Notes: a model not told the origin generated them from the sequence alone. Counted from the first letter of the stretch, positions 1 to 11,964 are shown. The stretch is 64,000 bases of DNA from Streptococcus suis (GCF_902702775.1 NZ_LR738724.1:1736001-1800000); one strand, 5' to 3'. Program-made: numbers and translations.

Positions 1-1
1 A

Positions 2-532
2 GGTGCTATCCCTCCAGGTACTGTTATCGGTGATGGCAAGTTGAAAATCAACTTAGCCCGTATCGACACTCGTCTCTTGCACGGTCAAGTGGCGACTGGT
101 TGGACTCCTGCTTCCAAAGCAGATCGTATCATCGTTGCATCAGATACAGTTGCCAAAGATGAATTGCGTAAACAACTCATCAAACAAGCTGCACCTGGTA
201 ACGTAAAAGCGAACGTTGTCCCAATCAAGAAATTGATTGAGGTTTCTAAAGACCCTCGATTCGGTAACACTCACGCCTTGATTCTTTTCGAAACTCCTCA
301 AGAAGCTCTTGAAGCAATTGAAGGTGGTGTTGAAATCAAAGAATTGAACGTTGGTTCTATGGCTCACTCAACTGGTAAAACAATGGTTAACAACGTATTG
401 TCAATGGACAAAGATGACGTTGCAACCTTTGAAAAATTGCGTGACCTTGGCGTTGAATTTGATGTGCGTAAAGTACCAAACGATTCGAAGAAAGACTTGT
501 TTGAACTTATCAACAAGGCAAACGTTCAATAA
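2..532 (+). CDS. manL: Mannose PTS EIIAB component, C-terminal part (partial)
   Basis: Cytoplasmic phosphotransfer subunit of the mannose/glucose-family PTS; passes phosphate from its IIA domain to the IIB histidine and then to sugar entering through ManM-ManN. The frame is open to the window edge, so the IIA domain and the true start lie outside. What is seen is the Gly/Pro linker (PPGTVIGDGK) followed by a whole IIB domain opening RIDTRLLHGQV; the His codon at 80-82 is the expected phosphorylation site. A TTG at 41 should not be taken as the start, because the upstream codons continue a typical EIIAB linker. Stops 31 bp before manM, same operon. Confidence 0.95.
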   Translation, partial: GAIPPGTVIGDGKLKINLARIDTRLLHGQVATGWTPASKADRIIVASDTVAKDELRKQLIKQAAPGNVKANVVPIKKLIEVSKDPRFGNTHALILFETPQEALEAIEGGVEIKELNVGSMAHSTGKTMVNNVLSMDKDDVATFEKLRDLGVEFDVRKVPNDSKKDLFELINKANVQ

Positions 533-563
533 ATCGATCTGTTAGTATAGAAAGGATTACAAC

Positions 564-1373
564 ATGTCAGATATTACACTTATTTCTGCAATTCTCGTTG
601 TCATCGTTGCCTTCTTCGCTGGTCTTGAAGGTATCCTTGACGAATTCCAATTCCATCAACCATTGGTAGCTTGTACCCTTATCGGTCTTGTGACTGGTAA
701 CTTGGCTGCAGGTGTTATGCTTGGTGGTTCTCTACAAATGATTGCACTTGGTTGGGCAAACATCGGTGCAGCTGTTGCTCCTGACGCTGCTCTTGCTTCT
801 GTAGCTGCTGCAATCATCATGATCAAAGGTGGCGACTTCTCAACTGAAGGTATTGCCGTTGCAACAACAACTGCTATCCCTCTTGCCGTAGCTGGTCTTT
901 TCCTTACAATGATCGTTCGTACTATCTCAGTCGGTCTTGTACACGGTGCTGACAACGCTGCTAAAGATGCAAACTTCGCTGCTGTAGAACGTTACCACTT
1001 GTTTGCTCTTCTCCTTCAAGGTTTGCGTATCGCAGTTCCTGCAGCTCTTCTTCTAGCAATTCCAGCTGAGGCAGTTCAAGCAGTTCTTGAGTCTATGCCA
1101 GCTTGGTTGTCAGGCGGTATGGCTGTCGGCGGTGGTATGGTTGTTGCCGTAGGTTACGCTATGGTTATCAACATGATGGCAACTCGTGAAGTATGGCCAT
1201 TCTTCGCACTTGGTTTTGCCTTTGCTGCTATCAGCCAATTGACACTTATCGCACTTGGTGTTATCGGTGTTGCAATCGCGCTTATCTACCTCAACTTGTC
1301 AAAACAAGGCGGATCAGGTAACGGTGGTGCTTCATCTAACGACCCAATCGGCGACATCCTTGAAGACTACTAA
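564..1373 (+). CDS. manM: Mannose PTS EIIC component
   Basis: Membrane channel subunit of the mannose-family PTS, working with ManN and ManL. 269 residues, rich in Gly/Ala hydrophobic segments along the whole length. The N-terminal stretch GILDEFQFHQPLVACTLIG carries the EIIC(Man) signature. The start ATG is preceded by AGAAAGGATTACAAC, a good ribosome binding site at normal spacing. That same RBS style, interrupted, is seen in front of uvrA and pdhC (see the leader elements). Followed 17 bp later by manN. Confidence 0.96.
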   Translation: MSDITLISAILVVIVAFFAGLEGILDEFQFHQPLVACTLIGLVTGNLAAGVMLGGSLQMIALGWANIGAAVAPDAALASVAAAIIMIKGGDFSTEGIAVATTTAIPLAVAGLFLTMIVRTISVGLVHGADNAAKDANFAAVERYHLFALLLQGLRIAVPAALLLAIPAEAVQAVLESMPAWLSGGMAVGGGMVVAVGYAMVINMMATREVWPFFALGFAFAAISQLTLIALGVIGVAIALIYLNLSKQGGSGNGGASSNDPIGDILEDY

Positions 1374-1390
1374 GAGAAGGGAGATTCATC

Positions 1391-2302
1391 ATGTCAGAAA
1401 AAATTCAACTTTCCGTAAGCGATCGTAAAAAAGTTTGGTGGCGTTCAACCTTCCTTCAAGGTTCATGGAACTATGAGCGTATGCAAAACTTAGGTTGGGC
1501 TTATGCAATGATCCCAGCTATCAAAAAACTTTACACTAAAAAAGAAGATCAAGCTGCTGCTCTTGAGCGCCACTTGGAATTCTTCAACACACACCCATAC
1601 GTTGCTTCACCAATCCTTGGTGTAACTCTTGCCCTTGAAGAAGAGCGTGCTAATGGTGCTGAAATCGATGACACAGCTATCCAAGGTGTGAAAATCGGTA
1701 TGATGGGACCTCTTGCTGGTATCGGTGACCCAGTCTTCTGGTTTACTGTTCGTCCAATCCTTGGTGCTCTTGGTGCTTCACTTGCACTATCTGGGAATAT
1801 CATGGGACCAATCATCTTCTTCCTTGGTTGGAACGCAATCCGTATGGCCTTCCTATGGTATACACAAGAATTTGGTTACAAGGCTGGTAGCGAAATCACT
1901 AAAGACATGTCTGGTGGTATCCTTCAAGACATCACTAAAGGTGCTTCAATCCTTGGTATGTTCATCCTTGCCGTTCTTGTTCAACGTTGGGTATCTATCA
2001 ACTTCACCGTTGACCTTCCTGCAAAACAATTGTCAGAAGGTGCTTACATCGTCTTCCCAGAAGGCACTGTAACTGGTACTGAACTTCAAGGTATCTTGGG
2101 TGACGCCCTTAGCGGACTTAGCCTTTACCCAACTCAAGCACAAACATTGCAAGGTCAGTTGAACAGCTTGATTCCTGGTTTGATGGGACTTCTCCTTACT
2201 TTCCTCTGCATGCACTTGCTTAAGAAGAAAGTAACACCAATCACAATGATTATCGGTCTCTTCATCGTAGGTATTCTTGCTCGTTTCTTCAACATTATGT
2301 AA
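1391..2302 (+). CDS. manN: Mannose PTS EIID component
   Basis: Second membrane subunit of the mannose-family permease. 303 residues, normal for EIID. Shows the family stretch GPLAGIGDPVFWFTVRPILG around residues 105-125, and C-terminal hydrophobic helices ending LLTFLCMHLLKKK...IIGLFIVGILARFF. RBS GAAGGGAG precedes the ATG. It is the last gene of the operon: a strong intrinsic terminator starts 6 bp after the stop codon. Confidence 0.96.
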   Translation: MSEKIQLSVSDRKKVWWRSTFLQGSWNYERMQNLGWAYAMIPAIKKLYTKKEDQAAALERHLEFFNTHPYVASPILGVTLALEEERANGAEIDDTAIQGVKIGMMGPLAGIGDPVFWFTVRPILGALGASLALSGNIMGPIIFFLGWNAIRMAFLWYTQEFGYKAGSEITKDMSGGILQDITKGASILGMFILAVLVQRWVSINFTVDLPAKQLSEGAYIVFPEGTVTGTELQGILGDALSGLSLYPTQAQTLQGQLNSLIPGLMGLLLTFLCMHLLKKKVTPITMIIGLFIVGILARFFNIM

Positions 2303-2307
2303 TCAAG

Positions 2308-2331
2308 GACCCCGCTCTTGCGGGGTTTTAT
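2308..2331 (+). terminator. Intrinsic terminator of manLMN
   Basis: CCCCGC (2310-2315), loop TCTT, GCGGGG (2320-2325), then TTTTA: a 6-bp all-GC stem with U-tract directly after the manN stop codon. Confidence 0.9.
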
Positions 2332-2339
2332 GATATAAT
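2331..2339 (+). promoter_or_regulatory. Extended -10 promoter for manO
   Basis: TGATATAAT is a perfect extended -10 (TGn TATAAT) starting at the last bases of the manN terminator U-tract. No good -35 is present, because that position is occupied by the terminator stem; this fits an extended -10 promoter. manO begins 23 bp downstream. Confidence 0.6.
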
Positions 2340-2361
2340 GAATATCTAGGAAGGGAGCACT

Positions 2362-2733
2362 ATGGCACAATCACAAAATACAAACGTTGAACTACAAACC
2401 ACAGGGGTTTCCTACATGGGCTTTGGTGGCAAGGTTGGTAAATTTCTAATTGGTGACAAGGCACTTGAATTCTACCCAGATAGCAACGTTGAACGCTATA
2501 TCCAGATTCCTTGGTCAGAAATGACTAGCATTGGCGCAAACGTTTCTGGCAAAGCAATCAGCCGTCATTTTGAAATTTATACAGAGAAAAGTCGATTCTT
2601 GTTTGCATCTAAAGATTCTGGTAAGATTCTTAAAATTGCCCGCGAGCATATCGGCAATGAAAAAGTTGTGAAATTACCAACTCTTATGCAAACAATCGGC
2701 AGAAAAATTTCGAATCTATTTGCCAAAAAATAA
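2362..2733 (+). CDS. manO: DUF956 family protein, mannose-operon associated (ManO)
   Basis: 123-residue soluble protein of the DUF956 family, commonly encoded just after manLMN in lactic acid bacteria; its molecular role is unsettled and a regulatory role in the mannose PTS has been proposed. Seen here: no signal peptide or membrane segment, a basic C-terminus (IGRKISNLFAKK). RBS AGGGAG lies 7 nt before the ATG. It is separated from manN by a terminator but has its own extended -10. Its last codons overlap the serS promoter. Confidence 0.85.
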   Translation: MAQSQNTNVELQTTGVSYMGFGGKVGKFLIGDKALEFYPDSNVERYIQIPWSEMTSIGANVSGKAISRHFEIYTEKSRFLFASKDSGKILKIAREHIGNEKVVKLPTLMQTIGRKISNLFAKK

Positions 2734-2748
2734 AAATTCAAGTATAAT
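2720..2748 (+). promoter_or_regulatory. Promoter of the serS T-box transcript
   Basis: TTGCCA at 2720-2725, 17-bp spacer, TATAAT at 2743-2748. The -35 lies inside the last codons of manO. Confidence 0.85.
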
Positions 2749-2754
2749 AGTAGT

Positions 2755-4227
<1,473 letters not shown>

Positions 4228-4238
4228 AGGTAAGGAAT

Positions 4239-4454
4239 ATGAAAAAGAAATGGTATAAGGACAAAAGTCGTGGTGAACTGGCTGGCGTTATCGCAGGTCT
4301 TTATGACTACTTTGACCTATATGAAAACTACGGTTGGAAATTAGAAAATGTTCGTTTAGTGGTCATTATATTAGCTATTGTAACCAACCTACCCTTTCTA
4401 ACTGCCTACATCATTCTGGCTATACTTTTACCAGACAAGTCTGAACTCAACTAA
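4239..4454 (+). CDS. PspC domain-containing small membrane protein
   Basis: 71 residues. The N-terminal half matches the PspC pattern (basic start, then SRGELAGVIAGLYDYFDL), and the C-terminal half is one or two membrane helices (VVIILAIVTNLPFLTAYIILAILL). Family members are linked to envelope stress or to a LiaF/LiaS-like context; no such partner is adjacent here. It starts 11 bp after serS with RBS GAGGTAAGG and probably shares the serS transcript, ending at the terminator that follows. Confidence 0.8.
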   Translation: MKKKWYKDKSRGELAGVIAGLYDYFDLYENYGWKLENVRLVVIILAIVTNLPFLTAYIILAILLPDKSELN

Positions 4455-4462
4455 AGCATGCA

Positions 4463-4492
4463 AAAGACGACTCCGAACGGAATCGTCTTTTC
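4463..4492. terminator. Bidirectional intrinsic terminator
   Basis: AAGACGACTCCG / CGGAATCGTCTT with loop AA and T-tracts on both strands; lies between convergent PspC and the CPBP pseudogene. Confidence 0.85.
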
Positions 4493-4499
4493 GTTTCCC

Positions 4500-5152
4500 T
4501 TATTGAAAATAGTAAAATGCCACTACCGCCCAGGCATTATTGATAAAATGCACTGCTATAGGATAGATGAGGTAATCTGTCTTGTAGTAGAGATAAGCCA
4601 TTAAAAATCCTGGGCTAGCATAAATAATCCATGAACCCAAATCTGTTGGTCCATGCAGGAAAGCAAAAATCAAACCAGATACTACAATTCCTAGAATCTT
4701 ATGCTTTTCAAATAACTTTTTGAATAGATAGCCTCTGAAATGACTGCCTGACAAGCTATTCTGACAAAGGCTAACCAAAAAGGAATCATCTGTAGCATCT
4801 TCTCAATGCCAATCTGATTAGCCGTATCTTCAATTCCTCGAAGGTCCATGATAGTATGCCCTAAGGCAGTAGAAAGACTAGTGAACAGTAAGGTGAGGGC
4901 AACCAGTCCAAGTCCCTTCCAAGTAAGGAATTTTCTATCCCAAATAGCAAGCCCTTTCCTTTCTGCCAACCAACACATAAAGACCATAATAGTAATAGAA
5001 GATAGACCTGCAGTCCATTGAGCGACTGGCGAGGTGGATTGTTGCAATATGAAAGTTGGAATGAGTTCAAGAAGCAATAATAGAAAGGCCTGCAATAAAA
5101 TCCAGATTTTCCTACAAATCCATTCCAATCGTTGACTGAATGTTTCTAACAT
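4500..5152 (-). pseudogene. CPBP family intramembrane metalloprotease, broken copy
   Basis: Paralogue of the intact gene just upstream (5211-5873), about as long, but split into two frames. The N-terminal part (METFSQRL-type start, read from 5152 with AGGAGG at good spacing) stays in frame until ...VISEA. The C-terminal part (RGYLFKKLFEK..., FAFLH, HFINNAW) continues in another frame. Alignment of the two copies shows that the 16 bp present at 5445-5460 in the intact gene are missing at 4736/4737 here. The loss shifts the frame and removes the EExxxR catalytic motif, so no active enzyme can be made. The other conserved motifs are intact, which points to a recent event. Confidence 0.85.
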
Positions 5153-5210
5153 TTCCAACCTCCTAACCACTTCTCCATATAGACCATATCCATACCCTCC
5201 TGATCAAAAA

Positions 5211-5873
5211 CTATAGATAATAGTAAGCCAAAAAGGCCCAAGCATTATTGATAAAATGAACTGCCATGGGATAGATGAGGTAATCCGTCTTATAATACAG
5301 GTACCCAAACAGGAAACCCGGAAGGGAATACAAAACCCAAGAACCCAAATCCGTTGGTCCATGTAAAAGGGCAAAAATCAAACCAGATACTACAATTCCC
5401 AACATCTTGTACTTTTCAAATAACTTCTTGAACAGATAACCTCTAACAATTATTTCTTCTGAAATAGCAGGTAGACATACAAAATTTATGAAGGCTAGCC
5501 AAGCTGGAATCTTCTGCAAAATCGTTTCAATATCAAGCTGATTGGCGGTATCCTCAATTCCTTGAAGCTCCATAATAAAATAACCCAGCTTTTTACTTAA
5601 ATAAGCTATGGAAAATGTTAGTGCTACCAGCCCAAAGCCCTTCCAGGTCAGGAATTTTCTATCCCAAATGGCAAGCCCATTCTTCTCAGCTCGCCAGTAC
5701 ATAAAAACAATCAAAACCAGTGATACCAAACCTGCAGCCCATTGCGCGACTTGCGAGACAGAATTATCCAATATTAAATCCGGAATAACAGCAAGGACTA
5801 ACAAGCCAAGCACTCTCACCAAAAGCCAAAGTTTTCGACCAAGCCATTTCAATCGTTGACTGAATGTTTCCAT
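5211..5873 (-). CDS. CPBP family intramembrane glutamic endopeptidase
   Basis: 220-residue membrane protein of the CPBP (CAAX protease/bacteriocin-immunity, Abi) family. All three motifs are visible: EEIIVR (EExxxR), FALLH (FxxxH) and HFINNAW (HxxxN). Several hydrophobic helices run from residue 15 on. In streptococci such proteins are often tied to bacteriocin self-immunity or pheromone processing; no bacteriocin gene is seen nearby, so the substrate is unknown. RBS GGAG precedes the ATG. A tandem duplicate downstream is a pseudogene. Confidence 0.85.
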   Translation of the reverse strand: METFSQRLKWLGRKLWLLVRVLGLLVLAVIPDLILDNSVSQVAQWAAGLVSLVLIVFMYWRAEKNGLAIWDRKFLTWKGFGLVALTFSIAYLSKKLGYFIMELQGIEDTANQLDIETILQKIPAWLAFINFVCLPAISEEIIVRGYLFKKLFEKYKMLGIVVSGLIFALLHGPTDLGSWVLYSLPGFLFGYLYYKTDYLIYPMAVHFINNAWAFLAYYYL

Positions 5874-6007
5874 ATCATTCTCCTACCCTAATTAAATAGT
5901 AAATAAGTATAGCTCGTCTGCTACAAAATTTATTATATTATTTAACAAGATTTTACAACGATAGTTTTCTTTTGTCAATAAAAACCAAGAAAAAATACTA
6001 GGTCTTC

Positions 6008-7653
<1,646 letters not shown>

Positions 7654-7668
7654 CTAGTTTACTTTTTT

Positions 7669-7884
7669 ATCGTCATTTAGTTTTTCTTTTATTACTTCGA
7701 CGTAAGAGGAAACTCCGTTTCCTTATTTCCAACTTCAAACACTCCACTGGATTGTTTGAACTCGCCTTGCCGTACTCCAGCTATGCCTACGGCTGTTGAT
7801 GCGAACTTTGTTCGCTCTATTTCCAACCTCCAACTATCCACCAGATAGTTGGAGCGAGTACTAAAAGTAATCTAAAAGACTATA
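7669..7884. repeat. MITE-like hairpin-rich repeat, copy A (accC-accD gap)
   Basis: Imperfect terminal inverted repeats: left end ATCGTCATTTAG, right end reading TATAGTCTTTTAG on the minus strand. Inside are several short hairpins with three- to five-base loops (for example around CAATCCAGTGGATTG-type and CCAACTATC..GATAGTTGG-type palindromes). Related copies lie at 11731, 14804, 20589 and 51920. The right terminal repeat supplies the TAG stop codon of accC (7880-7882). TA dinucleotides flank or end the copies. Confidence 0.75.
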
Positions 7885-9247
7885 ATTCTGCTTGATAGCG
7901 GGGTAAAAATTCTTCCATGAGGTAGGCGGTGTCGTAATCACCAGCCACCACTCGCTTGTCGGAAATTAAATCCAGCTGGAAGTCGGTATTGGTCACCACT
8001 CCGTCAATTTCCAATTCGTAGAGGGCTCGCTGCATCTTCATCAGAGCTTCAAAACGATTTTCCCCATGCACGATAACCTTGGCAATCATGGAATCGTAAT
8101 AAGGCGGAATGGTGTAGCCTGGATAAACTGCCGAGTCCACACGCAGACCAACGCCACCACTTGGCAGGTAGAGATTGGAAATCTTACCTGGACTTGGGGC
8201 GAAGTTGAAGGCTGGATTTTCAGCATTGATCCGGCATTCAATAGCATGACCTGTAATCTTCACATCTTCTTGACGGACGCTGAGTTCCTGACCAGCCGCG
8301 ATCTTGATTTGCTCCTTGACAATATCCACACCGGTGACAAACTCGGTAACTGGATGTTCCACCTGCACCCGTGTGTTCATTTCCATGAAGTAAAATTCGC
8401 CCTTGGCTTCATCCAATAGGAACTCAATGGTTCCTGCATTTTCATAGCCAACTGACTGGGCAGCCCGCACTGCTGCTTGACCGATACGATCCCGCATGGT
8501 CTGGCCAATAGCAATCGACGGAGCTTCTTCCAAGACTTTCTGGTTGTTGCGTTGAAGGGAACAGTCCCGTTCTCCCAGATGGATGACATGACCGTGCTGG
8601 TCTGCCAAAATCTGTACTTCGATGTGGCGGGCTGGATAGACGACACGCTCCATATACATGGCACCGTTGCCAAAAGCTGCCTTGGCTTCGCTGGAAGCTG
8701 ATTCAAAGGCAGGCACTAGGTCTTCGGCTTTTTCCACCTTACGAATCCCCTTACCGCCACCACCTGCCGATGCCTTGAGCATGACAGGATAGCCAATCTT
8801 TTCAGCGATTGCAAGGGCTTCTTGGCTGGTCAAGACCTCACCGTCTGAGCCTGGAATGACAGGCACTTGAGCCTTAATCATCTCTGCCCGAGCATTGATT
8901 TTATCCCCCATGGTATCCATGACCGTTCCAGAAGGTCCGATGAACTTGATACCAACCTCTTCACAGAGGGTGGCGAATTTGGAGTTTTCACTCAAAAATC
9001 CAAAGCCGGGATGAATAGCCTGGGCACCTGTCACAACAGCCGCCGAGATGACCGACTGCATATTGAGATAGGAATCTGTCGAACGAGCAGGTCCGATACA
9101 GACAGCCTCATCTGCCAACATGGTGTGGAGGGCTTCCTTGTCAGCCTCTGAATAGACAGCCACCGTCGCAATCCCCAACTCCCTGGCCGCACGAATAATC
9201 CGCACCGCAATCTCACCACGATTGGCAATCAAAATCTTCTCAAACAT
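7880..9247 (-). CDS. accC: Acetyl-CoA carboxylase biotin carboxylase subunit
   Basis: Carboxylates the biotin on AccB using bicarbonate and ATP. 455 residues. ATP-grasp features are seen: the Gly-rich loop ASAGGGGKGIRKV near residues 160-172 and the MEMNTRVQVEHPVTE stretch near 288-302. RBS GGAGATAGG precedes the ATG. The stop codon falls in the terminal repeat of MITE copy A, so the extreme 3' end has been shaped by the insertion. Upstream, a BOX-like element separates it from fabZ. Confidence 0.97.
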   Translation of the reverse strand: MFEKILIANRGEIAVRIIRAARELGIATVAVYSEADKEALHTMLADEAVCIGPARSTDSYLNMQSVISAAVVTGAQAIHPGFGFLSENSKFATLCEEVGIKFIGPSGTVMDTMGDKINARAEMIKAQVPVIPGSDGEVLTSQEALAIAEKIGYPVMLKASAGGGGKGIRKVEKAEDLVPAFESASSEAKAAFGNGAMYMERVVYPARHIEVQILADQHGHVIHLGERDCSLQRNNQKVLEEAPSIAIGQTMRDRIGQAAVRAAQSVGYENAGTIEFLLDEAKGEFYFMEMNTRVQVEHPVTEFVTGVDIVKEQIKIAAGQELSVRQEDVKITGHAIECRINAENPAFNFAPSPGKISNLYLPSGGVGLRVDSAVYPGYTIPPYYDSMIAKVIVHGENRFEALMKMQRALYELEIDGVVTNTDFQLDLISDKRVVAGDYDTAYLMEEFLPRYQAEL

Positions 9248-9332
9248 GATGAATCCTATCTCCTTTTTAACATAGAATAATTGTTATAACAATCACAGTC
9301 CTTAACTAGTTTGAAAAATAAAGGACTGTTTC

Positions 9333-9540
9333 ATACTCAATGAAAATCAAAATCAGGCTAGCTCCAAAGGTTTGGGAAACCTTTGGAGGTTGGAGATAGA
9401 GCGAACGAAGTTCGTTTCTCCAAGAGCAGATAGCCCCCTGCTACTTTCTTATTTTATCGTAGCAGGCTGTCAAGATCCACTGGAGCTTGACACTCATCAA
9501 ATCAAGTCAACAACGGCTGAGTTTGATTTTCGAAGAGTAT
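9333..9540. repeat. BOX-like element 1 (fabZ-accC gap)
   Basis: Left end ATACTCAATGAAAATC and right end GATTTTCGAAGAGTAT are the paired termini typical of pneumococcal BOX elements. The interior holds hairpins such as CCAAAGGTTT..AAACCTTTGG, a GCGAACGAAGTTCG palindrome and a TCAAG..CTTGA stem. The right end runs into the fabZ stop codon (9540-9542). Confidence 0.75.
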
Positions 9541-9962
9541 TATTTTCCAATAGCAAAAGTCAACATCCCCGACGCAGCCAGTTTTCCGTCCACCTCTGCC
9601 TTTGCCTCAACGACCGCAATGGTTCCACGGCGTTTGACAAATTTAGCAGTCATGATCAACTGGTCACCAGGTACAACTTGCTTCTTAAATTTAACCTTAT
9701 CCATGCCGGCATAAAAAACCAGCTTGCCCTTGTTTTCTTCCTTGGACAACTCCAAGACACCTGCGGTTTGTGCCAAAGCCTCCATGATGAGAACACCTGG
9801 CATGACAGGATAGTCTGGGAAATGCCCGTTGAAGAAGGGCTCGTTAATGGTCACATTTTTGAGGGCGACAATCTCATCTTCCGATACTTCAAGGACACGA
9901 TCGACCAAGAGCATTGGATAGCGATGAGGAAGAGCCTCTTTAATTTTCAAAATATCAATCAT
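9540..9962 (-). CDS. fabZ: 3-hydroxyacyl-ACP dehydratase FabZ
   Basis: Dehydrates 3-hydroxyacyl-ACP to trans-2-enoyl-ACP. 140 residues, hot-dog fold; catalytic His47 and Glu61 are in [20 protein letters not shown]. The start ATG overlaps the accB stop (9959-9962), showing coupling. The stop codon coincides with the end of BOX-like element 1. In streptococci FabM, encoded at the other end of the cluster, isomerises the FabZ product to make unsaturated chains. Confidence 0.97.
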   Translation of the reverse strand: MIDILKIKEALPHRYPMLLVDRVLEVSEDEIVALKNVTINEPFFNGHFPDYPVMPGVLIMEALAQTAGVLELSKEENKGKLVFYAGMDKVKFKKQVVPGDQLIMTAKFVKRRGTIAVVEAKAEVDGKLAASGMLTFAIGK

Positions 9963-10435
9963 TTGATGCGTACCAATCCTTGTCCAAATTCTACAACGTC
10001 CTGGTTGGCCACCAAAATCTCTGTGACCACACCGTCACGGTCAGCAGGCACTTCGTTCATGACCTTCATGGCTTCGATAATCATGAGAGTCTGCCCTTTT
10101 TTGACCGTATCGCCAACTGCTACAAAGGCTGGCTTGTCAGGGGCTGGTGACAAATAAGCCACGCCGACCAAAGGACTTTCCACTACCGTACCTTCTGCCA
10201 CAGAGCTTGCACCTGCTTCTACTGGAGCTGGTTCACTCGTTTCAACTGCTGGCACAGAGGCTGGGCTTGCAGGAGCTACTGGAACAAGCGGAGCTTCTAC
10301 CGCTGGACTCGGAACCACTATCGCCTGCTGATTTTTACTGAAATGCAAGGTTTCCCCAGCATTGCTATATGAAAATTCTCGCAAACTTGACTGGTCAAAC
10401 TGACTCATCAAATCCTTTATTTCTGTAATATTCAC
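9959..10435 (-). CDS. accB: Biotin carboxyl carrier protein of acetyl-CoA carboxylase
   Basis: 158 residues. A short N-terminal region, an Ala/Pro/Val-rich mobile linker (about 38-85), then the biotinyl domain with the biotinylated lysine K124 in EAMKVMNEV. The start codon is GTG, placed directly after the fabF stop (TAAGTG); RBS GGGAGG lies inside the end of fabF. Overlaps fabZ by 4 bp. It carries carboxybiotin between AccC and AccAD. Confidence 0.96.
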   Translation of the reverse strand: MNITEIKDLMSQFDQSSLREFSYSNAGETLHFSKNQQAIVVPSPAVEAPLVPVAPASPASVPAVETSEPAPVEAGASSVAEGTVVESPLVGVAYLSPAPDKPAFVAVGDTVKKGQTLMIIEAMKVMNEVPADRDGVVTEILVANQDVVEFGQGLVRIK

Positions 10436-11671
10436 TTAAGCCTCCCAACGTTTGAAAGCAATCACCGAATTGTGACCTCCAAAGCCAAATGTATTTGAAA
10501 TGGCATGGCGGATTTCTATATCACGCCCCTGTCCATAAATGACATCCGCTTCAATATCTTCAGATAATTCTGTCGTACCAGCTGTCTTTGGTGCGTAAGA
10601 ATGACGCATAGCCTCAATGACAGCTGCCGCCTCAACTGCACCCGCCGCCCCCAACAAGTGCCCTGTGAAGGACTTGGTAGAAGAAACTGGCGTGTTCTTG
10701 CCGAAGACGGATACGATAGCTTGGCTTTCCCCTTTTTCATTAGCCGGTGTCGAAGTACCATGGGCATTGATATAATCAATATCAGCTGGCTCTAAACCTG
10801 CTTCTGAAATGGCCAACTTCATGGCCTTAATAGCACCCAGACCTTCTGGATGTGGAGAAGTCATGTGGTAAGCATCGCAAGTATTTCCATAACCGACGAT
10901 TTCAGCCAAAATCGTCGCCCCACGCGCTTCTGCGTGTTCCAAACTTTCCAATACTAAAACCGCGGAACCCTCTCCCATGACAAAACCATTGCGGTCCTTG
11001 TCAAATGGAATAGACGCACGTTCTGGATCCTCAGTAGTCGACATAGCTGTCAAAGCTTGGAAACCACCGATTGCAAATGGAGTAATGGCTGCTTCTGCTC
11101 CACCTGCCAACATGACATCTTGGAAACCAAACTTGATTTCACGGAAGGCTTCTCCTAAGGCATCATTTGATGAAGCGCAGGCTGTGATGATACACTTGCA
11201 GACACCATTTGCACCGACCTGCATAGCAATATTTCCAGCCGCCATATTTGGCAAGGCCTTTGGAAGAGCCATGGGACGAATGCGTTTTGGACCTTTTTCG
11301 TTCATCCGAGCCACTTGCTCTTCAATTTCCAAAATACCACCAATACCTGTTGACAAGATAACGCCAAAACGGTCACTATCCACCGTCTCTGTATCCAGCT
11401 GTGCATTAGCAATCGCTTCTTTAGCTGCATAGAGTGCATAGAGCGAGTAATTATCGTAGCGATTTGTATCCTTTTTAACGAAATATTTGTCAAAAGGAAA
11501 ATCTTTTAATTCCGCAGCATTATGGACCGAATATTCACTGGTATCAAACTTGGTAATCTTTCCGATCCCAATTTTCCCTGCTTTCAAACTATCCCAGAAC
11601 TCCTCTGGCGTATTTCCGATTGGAGATGTCAGACCGTAGCCTGTTACTACTACACGATTTAATTTTGTCAT
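10436..11671 (-). CDS. fabF: 3-oxoacyl-ACP synthase II FabF
   Basis: Chain-elongating ketosynthase. 411 residues. The Cys-His-His triad is visible: C165 in TACASSNDALG, His in NAHGTSTPANEKGE and His in TGHLLGAAGAVE. I chose the ATG at 11671 (MTKLNRVVVTGYG) because AAGAGAGG sits just upstream; a longer in-frame start at 11698 lacks an RBS. Abuts accB. A MITE-like element lies between it and fabG. Confidence 0.97.
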   Translation of the reverse strand: MTKLNRVVVTGYGLTSPIGNTPEEFWDSLKAGKIGIGKITKFDTSEYSVHNAAELKDFPFDKYFVKKDTNRYDNYSLYALYAAKEAIANAQLDTETVDSDRFGVILSTGIGGILEIEEQVARMNEKGPKRIRPMALPKALPNMAAGNIAMQVGANGVCKCIITACASSNDALGEAFREIKFGFQDVMLAGGAEAAITPFAIGGFQALTAMSTTEDPERASIPFDKDRNGFVMGEGSAVLVLESLEHAEARGATILAEIVGYGNTCDAYHMTSPHPEGLGAIKAMKLAISEAGLEPADIDYINAHGTSTPANEKGESQAIVSVFGKNTPVSSTKSFTGHLLGAAGAVEAAAVIEAMRHSYAPKTAGTTELSEDIEADVIYGQGRDIEIRHAISNTFGFGGHNSVIAFKRWEA

Positions 11672-11730
11672 TTTCAAACCTCTCTTAAAATAACACACAA
11701 AACAACATTGAATTTACAGTGCGTTATTGC

Positions 11731-11961
11731 AGTCTTTCAGTTTGCTTTTAGTACTACTAACAAAGTTCATTTCAACAAGCTGCAGACATCTTCAATAGTC
11801 CAGTGGACTATTGAAGATTGGAAATCGTACTTACGATAGTAAGTAACGCTCCGTTAGTACGGCAAAGCGAGTTCAAACAATCCAATAGATTGTTTGAAGC
11901 TGGAAATCTGGAAACGTAGTTTCCTCGCTCGTCGAAGTAATAAAAGATAAACTGGAAGACT
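11731..11961. repeat. MITE-like hairpin-rich repeat, copy B (fabG-fabF gap)
   Basis: Terminal inverted repeats AGTCTTTCAGTTT (11731-11743) and AAACTGGAAGACT (11949-11961). Contains a 12-bp perfect stem CTTCAATAGTCC/GGACTATTGAAG (11790-11801 with 11805-11816, loop AGT), a second stem TTCAAACAATC/GATTGTTTGAA, and a GGAAAC/GTTTCC stem. Same architecture and end sequences as copies A, C, D and E. Confidence 0.78.
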
Positions 11962-11964
11962 GGA

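Noticed and set aside
4500..5152. Two separate small CPBP genes or programmed frameshift
   Set aside because: The paralogue shows a clean 16-bp loss that removes the catalytic motif; no slippery site is present.
9372..10157. 261-codon plus-strand frame
   Set aside because: Antisense to fabZ and accB and begins in BOX-like element 1; no RBS, no family resemblance.
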